In this document: piece by piece, positions 44,393 to 52,894 of the stretch | How the letters are laid out: each line of letters starts with the position of its first letter | How positions within the stretch are numbered: position 1 is the stretch's first letter | Assembly: GCA_965267435.1 (NCBI GenBank) | Contig: OZ253960.1 | Coordinates: forward strand, 620,001-684,000 | DNA: 64,000 bases | Source: JAWPMT01 sp965267435 | Lineage (GTDB): Bacteria > Bacteroidota > Bacteroidia > Cytophagales > Cyclobacteriaceae | Reading direction: 5' to 3' | Translations under genes and position numbers: made by a program | The notes under the pieces: generated by a model | What the model saw: only the letters and a program-made list of their open reading frames with translations | The model's database searches: none | What the model was told of the DNA's origin: nothing

Positions 44393-45718
44393 CTATTTCT
44401 CGTCCTGCCAGGGGATTCCGCCAGTTGCTCTGATGTGTTCTTTCAGGGCGTCTCGCAAGTCGAGGAATATCTCGTTGTCCTCAATGGGAATCGCTGTGCT
44501 CTCAAAGGGGTCCGTCCCGACCTTGTACAATTGCATCGGTTCGAAGGCTGAGTTCTGAAGGATCTTATAGTCACCGTATCTGGCGGCATAGTAGGCTTGT
44601 CCTCCGTAGTGGCCACCCTCTCGGCGAACCCAAAACAGGTAGCGTTGATCGGTGGACTGGTTGCTGCCCATGAGTGTCGGCAGCAGGCTGATACCGTCAA
44701 TCGGTTGATCAATGGGAGCTGTGACAAGCCCCGCCAGCGTTGGCATCCAATCCATGAGTACGCCGACGTTGTTGGTAGTACCCGGATTGATCTTTCCCTT
44801 CCACATCGCGAAGGTAGGCACGCGAATACCCCCTTCATACATCTGTTGTTTTGCCCCGCGCATGGGTTCATTTCTTTGGGCATACCAGGTAGCTCCACCA
44901 TTGTCGGACGTGAATATGATCAGTGTATTTTCCAGCAGGTCCCAGTTCTCCAATTCGTCTGTGAGGCGGCCAATGTTCTCATCGAGGTGCTCTATGAACG
45001 CCACATTCTTTGCACGTGCTGAGTCGATGGTTGACTCACGCTCAAAAACTCTTGTGACATGGGAGGGGGGAGGTTGAATGGGGAAGTGAGGGGCATTGTA
45101 GGCGAGGTATAAGAAGAAAGGCTGAGATTGATTTCGCTGCCGATCGACATACTCGATGGCCCAATCTGTAAACAGGTCGGTGGCATGCCCTTCGGGATCA
45201 ATGGTTTCCCCATTGTCCCTCATCCAGTTGACTCCCGCACGCAAGTGTGTCCAGTAGTCATTCATCATGTCGCCGAGGAAACCTTTGAACTGATCGAAAC
45301 CTCGATCATTGGGGAGGTTGGGCGATTCGTACCCCAGGTGCCATTTTCCAACCATGCCCGTATGGTATCCGGCACTTTTCAAGACTTCGGGAAGAGTCGT
45401 TGCATCAGGTTTGAAATACCCCCAGGAGTTTTCCTCGATTTGCCGGATGACACCCGGGACGCCCACGAGATCTGGAAATCGACCTGTGAGGAGTGAGGCG
45501 CGGCTCGGAGAACACACTGGGCAATTTGCATAGAACTGCGTGAAGGTCAGTCCTTCGTCTGAAAGCCGATCGATATTGGGGGTGCGCATGTCAGGCGCTC
45601 CCTGGCAGGCGAGGTCGCCATAACCCAGATCATCCGTCAAAATGAATATGATATTTGGGTCTTGCGCCTGCAGAATGACGGCGGTGCAGAAGAAAAGGCA
45701 AAGAAGAAGAGGTCGCAC
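44393..45718 (-). CDS. Secreted type I sulfatase
   Basis: 441 residues from a GTG at 45718, where a signal peptide (ending LQAQ) begins; no ATG fits, and the longer frame to 45922 overlaps the MBL gene. Type I sulfatase motifs: LTDDLGYGDL with the metal aspartates, Cys69 in CSPSRASLLTGR (site of formylglycine), GKWHLGYE and FTSDNGG. It should remove sulfate from sulfated glycans or related esters after conversion of the cysteine by a formylglycine-generating enzyme, which is not in this window. No glycoside hydrolases or SusCD genes surround it, so it is not part of a visible polysaccharide locus. Confidence 0.93.
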   Translation of the reverse strand: MRPLLLCLFFCTAVILQAQDPNIIFILTDDLGYGDLACQGAPDMRTPNIDRLSDEGLTFTQFYANCPVCSPSRASLLTGRFPDLVGVPGVIRQIEENSWGYFKPDATTLPEVLKSAGYHTGMVGKWHLGYESPNLPNDRGFDQFKGFLGDMMNDYWTHLRAGVNWMRDNGETIDPEGHATDLFTDWAIEYVDRQRNQSQPFFLYLAYNAPHFPIQPPPSHVTRVFERESTIDSARAKNVAFIEHLDENIGRLTDELENWDLLENTLIIFTSDNGGATWYAQRNEPMRGAKQQMYEGGIRVPTFAMWKGKINPGTTNNVGVLMDWMPTLAGLVTAPIDQPIDGISLLPTLMGSNQSTDQRYLFWVRREGGHYGGQAYYAARYGDYKILQNSAFEPMQLYKVGTDPFESTAIPIEDNEIFLDLRDALKEHIRATGGIPWQDEK

Positions 45719-45789
45719 AGTTACGGGTTTGTGTTTTGCACCTAAAGGTAATCGTATTGCTGTCTCTTCAGCTGGTGAATCTGAGAGGA

Positions 45790-46914
45790 TCACTCCAAAT
45801 TCCACCACTTCTCTGTCGGTACATCCATGCCGACACCGAAGCGCTCGCCAATCTGTGGGTAGACGATGGGGACCTTCAGCCGCTCGCTTTCTTTCTTGAA
45901 TCTTTCGATGGGCTCTTGCCATGTATGGACTGACAGCTTGAAACCGCCCCAGTGTATGGGCATCAGCATTTTCCCTTTAACGTCAATCCCCGCCTGGACG
46001 CTCTCTTCGGGCATCATGTGTATCTGGGACCACGCTTCATTGTACTGACCACACTCCATCATGGCGAAATCGAAGGGTCCGTATTTTTCACCGATCTCCT
46101 TGAAATGTGGACCATAACCGCCGTCACCACTGAAGTAGATCGACTGATTGGGGCCCTTTATTACCCAGCTTGCCCATTGGGTGGCGTTGCGGTCACTGAG
46201 CCCACGTCCGGAGAAGTGTCTGGCGGGGGCCGCTACCAACTCCAGGTTACCCACTGTTGCGCTTTGCCACCAGTCCAGTTCGGAGATCATGTCGGGATCC
46301 ACTCCCCAGTCTTTAAGATGAGAGCCTACCCCCAGAGGCGTATACCATTTCTTGACGACATCTTTGATTTTCTTGACTGTTGGGTAATCCAGGTGATCAT
46401 AGTGGTCATGTGAAAAGATCACTGCATCAATATCTGTCAGCTTGTCCAGGGGAATGGGCTCCTCATTGGGAAAACGCTTCGAGCCAAATGAGACTGGCGA
46501 TGCCACCGGTCCCAGCATCGGATCGATCAGAATTCGGAGGTCTTCCATCTCGAGTAGAAATGCTGAGTGACCAAACCAGGTGAGGTAGGCCACACTGTCG
46601 GGAGCAGCGGCGATATTGTTGCCATACTCCACTGGAAGAGGATCCGATGGTGAACCACCTTTCATGTAGATAAACTTGGGCATGGTACCCATCATTTCAC
46701 CGAATGACCCCATTCCTGTCTCGATCAGGTTGATAAATGCACCATTTTCAAAGTTGGGGGACCGACTGATTCTTGCCAGGTCCTCGCCTTCTGGAGGTTG
46801 ACCGATTTGCGGTGCAGTCTTCACAAATACGATGACCGCGATGGTGAACAGCACGATCAGACCTAGAATGATGAGAAGCATTCGTCCGAGAATTTTAAGA
46901 ACTTTCTTTTTCAA
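45790..46914 (-). CDS. Membrane-anchored MBL-fold hydrolase, NAPE-PLD/UlaG-like
   Basis: 374 residues. The likely start is a TTG at 46914 (KKKVLKILGR before a membrane helix); an internal ATG at 46881 would shorten the basic stretch. The single N-terminal helix (about 12-32) anchors the protein with its domain outside. Metal motif FSHDHYDHLD (HxHxDH), WFGHSAFLLEM before it, ARHFSGRG, FSGDGGYG and PIHWGGF follow in the order of NAPE-PLD-like enzymes, which cut phosphodiesters of N-acyl phospholipids. Substrate in bacteria is uncertain. The sulfatase gene lies 71 bases downstream on the same strand. Confidence 0.9.
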   Translation of the reverse strand: MKKKVLKILGRMLLIILGLIVLFTIAVIVFVKTAPQIGQPPEGEDLARISRSPNFENGAFINLIETGMGSFGEMMGTMPKFIYMKGGSPSDPLPVEYGNNIAAAPDSVAYLTWFGHSAFLLEMEDLRILIDPMLGPVASPVSFGSKRFPNEEPIPLDKLTDIDAVIFSHDHYDHLDYPTVKKIKDVVKKWYTPLGVGSHLKDWGVDPDMISELDWWQSATVGNLELVAAPARHFSGRGLSDRNATQWASWVIKGPNQSIYFSGDGGYGPHFKEIGEKYGPFDFAMMECGQYNEAWSQIHMMPEESVQAGIDVKGKMLMPIHWGGFKLSVHTWQEPIERFKKESERLKVPIVYPQIGERFGVGMDVPTEKWWNLE

Positions 46915-46972
46915 ATCAAATAACGCGCTTGGCTAACAGATGGCCACTTCGAAAACGTCTGGAATAGTAACT

Positions 46973-47671
46973 TCAGGAGGACGTATCTGTTTCGTTTTGG
47001 GCTATCATGGCCGCTGCATCAAGAATATCGCCGGGCCGCAAAACAGATTCCGAGTACCCGTGTCTGGTTACTTCTATCATTGCCAATCCAATCTGCGTCG
47101 TGGTAACCACAGATTTTGGAGATAGCAATCGGATCAGTTTTACTAACCAAAGGAAGTAGTCGTAAACGAACTGGTAGAGCTTTGTTCGGGACTTGATCCC
47201 TCGCTCAGGGATAATGGCTCCGGGCCTGAACATGAAGGCCTTAGCAAATCCAAGCTTCAAGAGATCATTTTCCGTCTTGCCCTTCACACGAGCCCACATC
47301 GATCGTCCTTTTTCTGAGGAGTCGGTGCCTTCCCCGGACACATAGATACATGTCATCTCGGGGTGGTCCACAACGAGTGCCTTAGCAAGCGACAGCGTAT
47401 AATCGTAGGTGATTTTTGTGTAATCTTCCTCGCTTAGCCCTGCCGCGCTCACGCCCATGCAGAGGTAGCAGGCATCGTAACCTGCCAGCGTCTCCAGCAC
47501 GTGACTGTAGTCGCCGAAGTCTTGCAGCACCAATTGTTCAAGTTTGGGGTGGTCCATGTCCAACTTCCTGCGGACAATCACCAATACTTTGGTTACCTCT
47601 GTATGATCCAGGCACTCCAGCAAAACGCCCTTTCCAACCATACCACTGGCTCCTGTGATGATCACTTTCAT
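46973..47671 (-). CDS. NAD(P)-binding epimerase/SDR-type protein
   Basis: 232 residues from the ATG at 47671; a longer frame to 47695 adds eight unsupported residues. The Rossmann start MKVIITGASGMVGKGVLLECL has the TGxxGxxG dinucleotide loop. Later blocks CYLCMGVSA, VSGEGTDSS and MFRPGAIIP resemble atypical SDRs of the NAD(P)-binding/HTATIP2-like group. The Tyr-x3-Lys catalytic pair is not obvious, so it may bind cofactor without being a classical reductase. The 194-base inverted-repeat element lies immediately upstream. Confidence 0.82.
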   Translation of the reverse strand: MKVIITGASGMVGKGVLLECLDHTEVTKVLVIVRRKLDMDHPKLEQLVLQDFGDYSHVLETLAGYDACYLCMGVSAAGLSEEDYTKITYDYTLSLAKALVVDHPEMTCIYVSGEGTDSSEKGRSMWARVKGKTENDLLKLGFAKAFMFRPGAIIPERGIKSRTKLYQFVYDYFLWLVKLIRLLSPKSVVTTTQIGLAMIEVTRHGYSESVLRPGDILDAAAMIAQNETDTSS

Positions 47672-47679
47672 GAGCGACA

Positions 47680-47873
47680 ATTTAACCCGAATCATGCAAT
47701 AGCCATCCGACTACGCAACTAAATATCGTCATAATCAAACACTTAACACTTTGTTGGCTCGTCACCATAATGGTTAATTATGCCTCCTCACCTAAGTGCT
47801 TGATTCTTTTGCTATTTCGTTGGCGGACGGCTAGTCCTCGTTCCGAAATCCTATTGCATGAATCGGGTTTAAT
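47680..47873. repeat. 194-bp nested inverted-repeat element (MITE-like)
   Basis: Terminal arms 47680-47702 and 47851-47873 are 23 bases and complementary at 21 positions (left arm starts ATTTAACCCGAATC). Inside are further paired segments: 47700-47715 with 47818-47833 (imperfect), AATCAAACACTT (47733-47744) with AAGTGCTTGATT (47794-47805), and CATAAT-GGTTA-ATTATG (47766-47782) at the centre. The whole can fold into one long imperfect hairpin. It occupies nearly all of the 230-base gap between two minus-strand genes and has no reading frame of note. Confidence 0.72.
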
Positions 47874-47901
47874 GGATGACGACGGAACTGCGAATTAGTT
47901 A

Positions 47902-48312
47902 CTAAAGAATGAAGATTCGCTTGTCGCTGATGACTTTCTCCTGCTCCAGAAAAAGTTCGACATAGTACAGCCCTTTTGGCCAGGTTGGTACCTCGATTTT
48001 TGTCGACAGCAACGACGGCAGGTAACGATAAACGGGATCTCCATTCGCATCGAGAATGTTGATCTGCCTGGCAGTAGGGAATTCTCGCACAATGCTCTCG
48101 AGTCCCTCCTGGCTGTCGCGAAAGACGGACAGTTTCGGAAGGCGCCCCATCTCGATATCATATTCTTCCGAAGTGAAAAGGGGAGAGGCGGGCTCGATAT
48201 GAGAAGCACTCTCAATCGACTGCATAAATACAGGAGTATCCAGGTGCCTTTGTTGGGACTGGGCGCTGAGTGTGAGACAAATAGAGGCGGCGACGAGTAA
48301 GAGTCCTCTCAT
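47902..48312 (-). CDS. Small secreted protein resembling an isolated T9SS-type sorting domain
   Basis: 136 residues from the ATG at 48312 (a GTG at 48333 is possible); signal peptide ends near SAQSQ. The second half resembles the back of a T9SS sorting domain: INILDANGDPVYRYL, then WPKGLYYVELFLEQEKVISDKRIFIL, matching the GLY-x-V ... K-x-hydrophobic ending. The usual YPNP opening is missing and no cargo domain precedes it. It may be a degraded cargo, or a small protein using the same fold. A TAGTTTTG -7 box is at 48384-48391 on the minus strand. Confidence 0.6.
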   Translation of the reverse strand: MRGLLLVAASICLTLSAQSQQRHLDTPVFMQSIESASHIEPASPLFTSEEYDIEMGRLPKLSVFRDSQEGLESIVREFPTARQINILDANGDPVYRYLPSLLSTKIEVPTWPKGLYYVELFLEQEKVISDKRIFIL

Positions 48313-48428
48313 CTTAATTGGTTTGGGCTTCACTTATCGTGGCAAAGCCACTGTAACTAAGCTAACCAAAAAAGTGGCCAAGTCAAAACTACGTGTCGAG
48401 TATGTGCTATCTATTGAAGGACCTGGAT

Positions 48429-49232
48429 TTATTGCATAAAACTGGTTCGTATCGAAGAGGCATCAGTGATCCTTGGCCAGGAGCTGGGTCTATCGAAATC
48501 CTGTCCAGAGACCAATACCTGGGCATTGGGCCATCGCTTCTTCACGTCACCCCAGTTGGTGTCTTCCCATTGGCTCTTGTCCATTTCCTGGAGCTTGACA
48601 CCCTTAAGGTCCCCCGACACTGCCCGCCCAATCAGCGGCCACCATAGGCTTTCTGTCTCGCGGTCCCAAAATACAAAGCCGTCCAGCCCGTCCCAGACGT
48701 CATCGTCGAAGTAAGTATATCCGCTGAGTGCAAACGTGAGTTCGTGATCGCCATACTGTCGATCGTAAATGGCGCCGAGGTCTGCCAGGATGCAATACGC
48801 CGCCATGATCGGCTGCCCATCCAAAACATCGTTGACCACTTCATGTCGGGTGAGGTCTGGTACGGAATAAGCTTTCACTTCTTCACCAGCATAAGCCACC
48901 AGAAACCGTACCGTGTCCTCCCAATTGGCGTCGGCCTCAGTCACTGAGGTGAATTCAGGTTCGAGAAGCGCCGGGAATGCCTCGCGGCCAATGCCGTAAT
49001 GGAATTGTGCATCCTTCAGTTCGCAGTCGGTGATATCAAAATGCTGGGTGCTGTCCTGGCCCCCGTATAGCAATTTCTTGCCACTGGTTTCAAAGATCTT
49101 CCCATTGTCAAGAGCAATTGGCCGCTGTTTTTTGGGCGTGACCCCCGCTGCTTCGCTGCTTGCTGACTGGCCAGTTTCAGTTGACTGGCACCCCCACAAG
49201 GTGAGGAGAAGGGCAAATGCAGTGATCCTCAT
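48429..49232 (-). CDS. DUF3179 lipoprotein
   Basis: 267 residues. Lipobox LLTLWGC at the N-terminus. The conserved DUF3179 blocks are present: VPDLTRHEVVNDVLDGQPIMAAYCILADLG with a central Cys, ALSGYTYFDDDVWDGLDGFVFWDRETESLWWPLIGRAVSG, and a closing block near VSGQDF. The family is widespread but has no known activity. The ATG overlaps the stop of the htrA-like gene (ATGA), so the two are coupled and probably share a task in the envelope. Confidence 0.88.
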   Translation of the reverse strand: MRITAFALLLTLWGCQSTETGQSASSEAAGVTPKKQRPIALDNGKIFETSGKKLLYGGQDSTQHFDITDCELKDAQFHYGIGREAFPALLEPEFTSVTEADANWEDTVRFLVAYAGEEVKAYSVPDLTRHEVVNDVLDGQPIMAAYCILADLGAIYDRQYGDHELTFALSGYTYFDDDVWDGLDGFVFWDRETESLWWPLIGRAVSGDLKGVKLQEMDKSQWEDTNWGDVKKRWPNAQVLVSGQDFDRPSSWPRITDASSIRTSFMQ

Positions 49233-50248
49233 TTCGTACTACCTCGGAGTTCGATGACTTTGCCATTTCTTAGTACCGACAAGACGATCATGTTGCTGGT
49301 ATTGGCATCCATGACTTGTGCAAGCCTATTCAGCGTATTGTCGTCACTTCTCAGTTCGATACCATTGATGCTCAGGACGATATCCCCACCGATCAGGAGG
49401 GTCTCGTCGCCAATAGTTGCTTCGATTTCACCCCCCTGAAGTCCCAAAAGCCCCATGGGTGATAGTAGAACCACGCGTTGAATAAGCAGCCCTTCGCTTT
49501 GGGGTAGGTTAAAAGCCTGGGCCAGCTTGCCTTTCAGTAAAAACGAATCGGCACCTGCCCACATGATCTTACGGTCTACGAGTACGCTCTTCGTCACATT
49601 GGAGGTCGCCGCAAATCCGATTCCGTTGAAACCACCACTCTGAGACAGAATGAAGCTTACTACGCCTACGACTTCACCTTTCATATTGAACATCGGGCCT
49701 CCGGAGTTACCCGTATTGATCGCAGCATCTGTCTGGATGAACTCGCTATAGGTAAAGGGGTTGTTGTCATCCGATTTGGTGATGCCGCTGACATAGCCCG
49801 ACGACAGCGAATGACTGAGACCAAAAGGCGCTCCCACAACAAACACTCTTTCGCCAATTTTCAGTTGGTCAGAGTTCCCAAGCTTCAATACCGTGGCGTT
49901 CTTTTTAGGCCATACCAGTTCGATCAATGCTACGTCTGGCGCTTTGAAGGTCGATAGTACCTTGGCAGGAATGACTTCTCCATCGTGAAATTGAACTTGT
50001 ACCTCTTCTGCGACTTGCACCACGTGAGCGGCGGTGACGATGAGCTTGTCGGAGATTAAGAAGCCCGATCCGAGGCCACCCTGCGATACCTTTGCGGTTT
50101 GTCCCCCTCTACTAACTATTTGGTTTTCCTCGGTGAAGATGACCACAATGCCGGGATCCACTTTTTGAAACACCTCAGATAAGTCCTGAGCGCGAGAGGC
50201 AATGCAAAGAACAAGTAAGGATGCGAGCAGATAGATTCGGATTTTCAT
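49229..50248 (-). CDS. HtrA/DegP-like periplasmic serine protease with one PDZ domain
   Basis: 339 residues from the ATG at 50248; signal peptide ends near ASRAQ. The trypsin-like triad is complete: His75 in TAAHVV, Asp105 in PDVALIEL and Ser182 in GNSGGP. One PDZ-like domain follows (about 235-335; GGEIEATIGDETLLIGGDIVLSING). HtrA proteins degrade or refold damaged envelope proteins. A longer frame to 50335 is rejected because the promoter at 50267-50296 lies inside it. Its stop overlaps the DUF3179 start. Confidence 0.95.
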   Translation of the reverse strand: MKIRIYLLASLLVLCIASRAQDLSEVFQKVDPGIVVIFTEENQIVSRGGQTAKVSQGGLGSGFLISDKLIVTAAHVVQVAEEVQVQFHDGEVIPAKVLSTFKAPDVALIELVWPKKNATVLKLGNSDQLKIGERVFVVGAPFGLSHSLSSGYVSGITKSDDNNPFTYSEFIQTDAAINTGNSGGPMFNMKGEVVGVVSFILSQSGGFNGIGFAATSNVTKSVLVDRKIMWAGADSFLLKGKLAQAFNLPQSEGLLIQRVVLLSPMGLLGLQGGEIEATIGDETLLIGGDIVLSINGIELRSDDNTLNRLAQVMDANTSNMIVLSVLRNGKVIELRGSTK

Positions 50249-50266
50249 TGACGCAGATTTTTTCGG

Positions 50267-50296
50267 CAAATATATTCCAAGGATATCCTTAATCAA
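50267..50296 (-). promoter_or_regulatory. Promoter of the htrA-DUF3179 operon
   Basis: The minus strand has TTG (50296-50294), a 19-base spacer and a perfect TATATTTG (50274-50267). It is the best promoter in the window. The -33 element overlaps the last codons of the upstream DUF885-like gene; the leader is under 20 bases. Confidence 0.68.
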
Positions 50297-51942
50297 TCGG
50301 TAGGGTACCAATCTCTCACACCTGTCAGCTCCCACTGCCCTAAGGCAATTGGGATATTGCCCATACTATTCAGTTTGTCGAAGAAGTCTTTGACTGTGAA
50401 TGTCTGTCCTTTTGCTTCGAGGATCCTGGCGTACTCAGCCATTGCATTTTCCAGTCCGTGTTTACCCGTAATGTAACTGGTGCCATATCCCGGCTGCCGG
50501 AGATAGAGATGTTGCTCGAAAATCCGCAGTTCTTCCTCTGTCTTCATCCATCCTCGAGGTGTATAGTCCGAATGGATGCCGCCAGCCTCCACACTGGTCA
50601 TCTCGTTGGCGTGAGCATAGAGAGAGCCGAGACCTCTGGCTGCCCTCTGGGCGATCATGATGTAGACAATTTCCCGCACGCGTGGATCATCATCATAAAG
50701 TCCTGCCTGCATAAACATTTCCTCCACGGCAGTGGCTGTTCCCTCATTCCTCGAGTCAAAAATGTTATAAAGCAAAGGCCCCTTGCGGACTTCGCTTTTG
50801 TGCGGTTCGGTATCCATCCTTGCCAGCTCAAACCAATGGTAGAAGTGCGAGTACAGGGGCCGGGGGTCGTGGTGTGCTGTGATCCAGAAGAAATTGCGCG
50901 TTTCTTCGGGTACGAACTGCCCCAGGTGAGCCCGCAGAGCTGGCTCAAAGTACTCCTTAACAGTTACGATCTCTTCCTGCTCAAGGAAGTTTAGAAGGCT
51001 AATGGCTGAGCGCTCTGCTAGCGCGTCATACTCCTCTACGGAAGAGGCGGGCTGCAGGGGAGGCAGGTCTCTGTTGCGATGTTCTTCCAACATCAAAGAA
51101 GACCAGGCTCTGGCCAATTCCCGTTTTAAGATCATGACTTCATCTTCCCATGTGAGGGGCACTAGGTGCACATTTTGGAGGTACCAGCTATAGTTTTCTT
51201 TTCCAATGCCAGAGGGGCCGTTCTTGTTAGGCGCTTGCTCTTCCAACCACTGGACCAAGTCATCTGTAGAGGTCATCGCTGCGTTCACAGCATCGACGAT
51301 TTCCTGGTCGCTCTCGACCCCTTCCAGTTCAAGGATGGAGGCAAGGTTGGTACTCTGTGATCTTATGTCACGTATACCCGTCACCCACAGGTCCTTGGCA
51401 TTGCCAGTGAGATTGCCCTTGGCTTGTTCGTTGAGAGGGGGGATCACTGCCAGGTCACTCAGTAGTCGGTCACGTTCTTCGCCTGATACAGGGAAGTCGT
51501 AAGTCCAGAGTTCCGTCGTACCATGGTGAGTGGGGCCTTCGTGGGCAGGCACATCGCTACGCGACATCCAGAGAGATTTGTAATAGGCTGGATCTCGTGC
51601 CCAGGGCTGAAGTATGCGCTGGTTGAAGTCAAAGCCGTTCATTTCTCCCCACACGATACACCAGTCGACTTGATGCTCTACCGACCAGCCTGTAGTATCC
51701 ATGGCGATCAGTCGTGACTGCATCTTCCTAAAATCTGGAAGCCGCCGCATGAAAGTGGCCTCGGTGTAGTCAGGTGCTCCCTGTCGCAACGGCGGTTGCT
51801 CAAATGCCCGCCACTCATGAAAGAGGGTCACGAGGTCACTGTAGGTGGCTGGCGTCGAATTGGGCTTGTCAGGCGCTTTAGTGGCCGTTTCGCATTGGGC
51901 CAGGAGTAAGCAGACTAGAACGAAGGCGAACGTACGAAGCAT
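50293..51942 (-). CDS. DUF885-like lipoprotein without the HExxH zinc motif
   Basis: 549 residues from the ATG at 51942. Lipobox LLLAQC. The long helical body fits DUF885, putative zinc carboxypeptidases. The back half aligns in pattern: NEGTATAVEEMFMQAGL for the family's EGWALYAE helix, and RQPGYGTSYITGKHGL for its PGQALAYK block. The HExPGHH zinc motif expected just before the EGW helix is missing; that stretch reads HKSEVRKGPLLYNIFDS. It is therefore probably inactive as a metallopeptidase or uses another chemistry. Its end carries the -33 element of the htrA promoter. Confidence 0.75.
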   Translation of the reverse strand: MLRTFAFVLVCLLLAQCETATKAPDKPNSTPATYSDLVTLFHEWRAFEQPPLRQGAPDYTEATFMRRLPDFRKMQSRLIAMDTTGWSVEHQVDWCIVWGEMNGFDFNQRILQPWARDPAYYKSLWMSRSDVPAHEGPTHHGTTELWTYDFPVSGEERDRLLSDLAVIPPLNEQAKGNLTGNAKDLWVTGIRDIRSQSTNLASILELEGVESDQEIVDAVNAAMTSTDDLVQWLEEQAPNKNGPSGIGKENYSWYLQNVHLVPLTWEDEVMILKRELARAWSSLMLEEHRNRDLPPLQPASSVEEYDALAERSAISLLNFLEQEEIVTVKEYFEPALRAHLGQFVPEETRNFFWITAHHDPRPLYSHFYHWFELARMDTEPHKSEVRKGPLLYNIFDSRNEGTATAVEEMFMQAGLYDDDPRVREIVYIMIAQRAARGLGSLYAHANEMTSVEAGGIHSDYTPRGWMKTEEELRIFEQHLYLRQPGYGTSYITGKHGLENAMAEYARILEAKGQTFTVKDFFDKLNSMGNIPIALGQWELTGVRDWYPTD

Positions 51943-52061
51943 AGTTTCACAGGTTAGGTGATGTACAAGTATATAGAGATTCCGAAGGAATTGGTATTTT
52001 CCCTCAACGGTGTCGATTGATTCCAATGGAGGCATCATGATCGCACTTCTTGAAAAGCGAT

Positions 52062-52868
52062 ATGGATATACTGATTACAGGTGCTGCCGGAGGTATTGGC
52101 GCCGCCACTGTCAACCTTCTTGTTGAGAAGGGATGTCGTGTCTTTGCTGCTGATATTGACCGGGATCGCTTAGCATCTTTGCCTAAATCCGAGCGAATGG
52201 TTCCTGTGGTAATGGACGTCACGGACAAGGATTCAGTCGATAAGGCATTGCTCGAAATAGGGTGGTTGACAGATGGCCTGGATGTCATCGTCAACAATGC
52301 GGGCTGGTTTGATCAATTTCCATTGGTGGAAGCTCGCGCCGATCAATTTGAGAAGATCTTGTCCATCAATGTTTTGGCTGCCCAAAGAGTCGTAGACGCT
52401 TTCTTTCCGTTGCTTCACCCTAGAAAGGGTAGAGTGATCAACGTGGGTTCAGAGTCGGCGCTGGTCATGATGCCTCTACAGATCTATGGCATGACGAAGA
52501 AGATGCTCGACTGCTACACAGATGTACTGAGGCAGGAACTCTCATTGTTAGACATGAAGGTGGTTACCATCCGACCGGGTGGTCATTTGACACCCTTTAT
52601 CCAGCGGTCCGTGGAGGTACTTGAGGACGTCGATGAGGAGTCTTTGTATGTCAATGCTCTGAAGAATGTCAAGAGACAAGGCACGAAAATCCTTCATGGG
52701 GTGAAAAGGGATCCAGTCCACGTTGCCAACGCGATCATGAAGGCCTCGCTGGCCAGGCGACCGAGAAGAGAATACTGGGTGAACGTGTCATTCACTTTCA
52801 GGGTGCTGCAATGGCTTCCTCGAAGATGGAGGGAGTCGTTGTTCAAAGCAGTTCTTTCCAGGAAGTAG
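52062..52868 (+). CDS. Short-chain dehydrogenase/reductase
   Basis: 268 residues from the ATG at 52062; a TTG at 52050 is possible. Classical SDR: ITGAAGGIGAATV cofactor loop, acidic Asp in AADIDRD suggesting NAD preference, VNNAGWFDQFP, catalytic Ser in NVGSESAL and Tyr-x3-Lys in IYGMTKK. The basic C-terminal tail (about 235-268; LQWLPRRWRESLF) is amphipathic and may touch the membrane. Substrate unknown. It stands alone, divergent from the DUF885-like gene. Confidence 0.92.
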   Translation: MDILITGAAGGIGAATVNLLVEKGCRVFAADIDRDRLASLPKSERMVPVVMDVTDKDSVDKALLEIGWLTDGLDVIVNNAGWFDQFPLVEARADQFEKILSINVLAAQRVVDAFFPLLHPRKGRVINVGSESALVMMPLQIYGMTKKMLDCYTDVLRQELSLLDMKVVTIRPGGHLTPFIQRSVEVLEDVDEESLYVNALKNVKRQGTKILHGVKRDPVHVANAIMKASLARRPRREYWVNVSFTFRVLQWLPRRWRESLFKAVLSRK

Positions 52869-52894
52869 GTACGATCATTTGATCCGCCGTCAGT

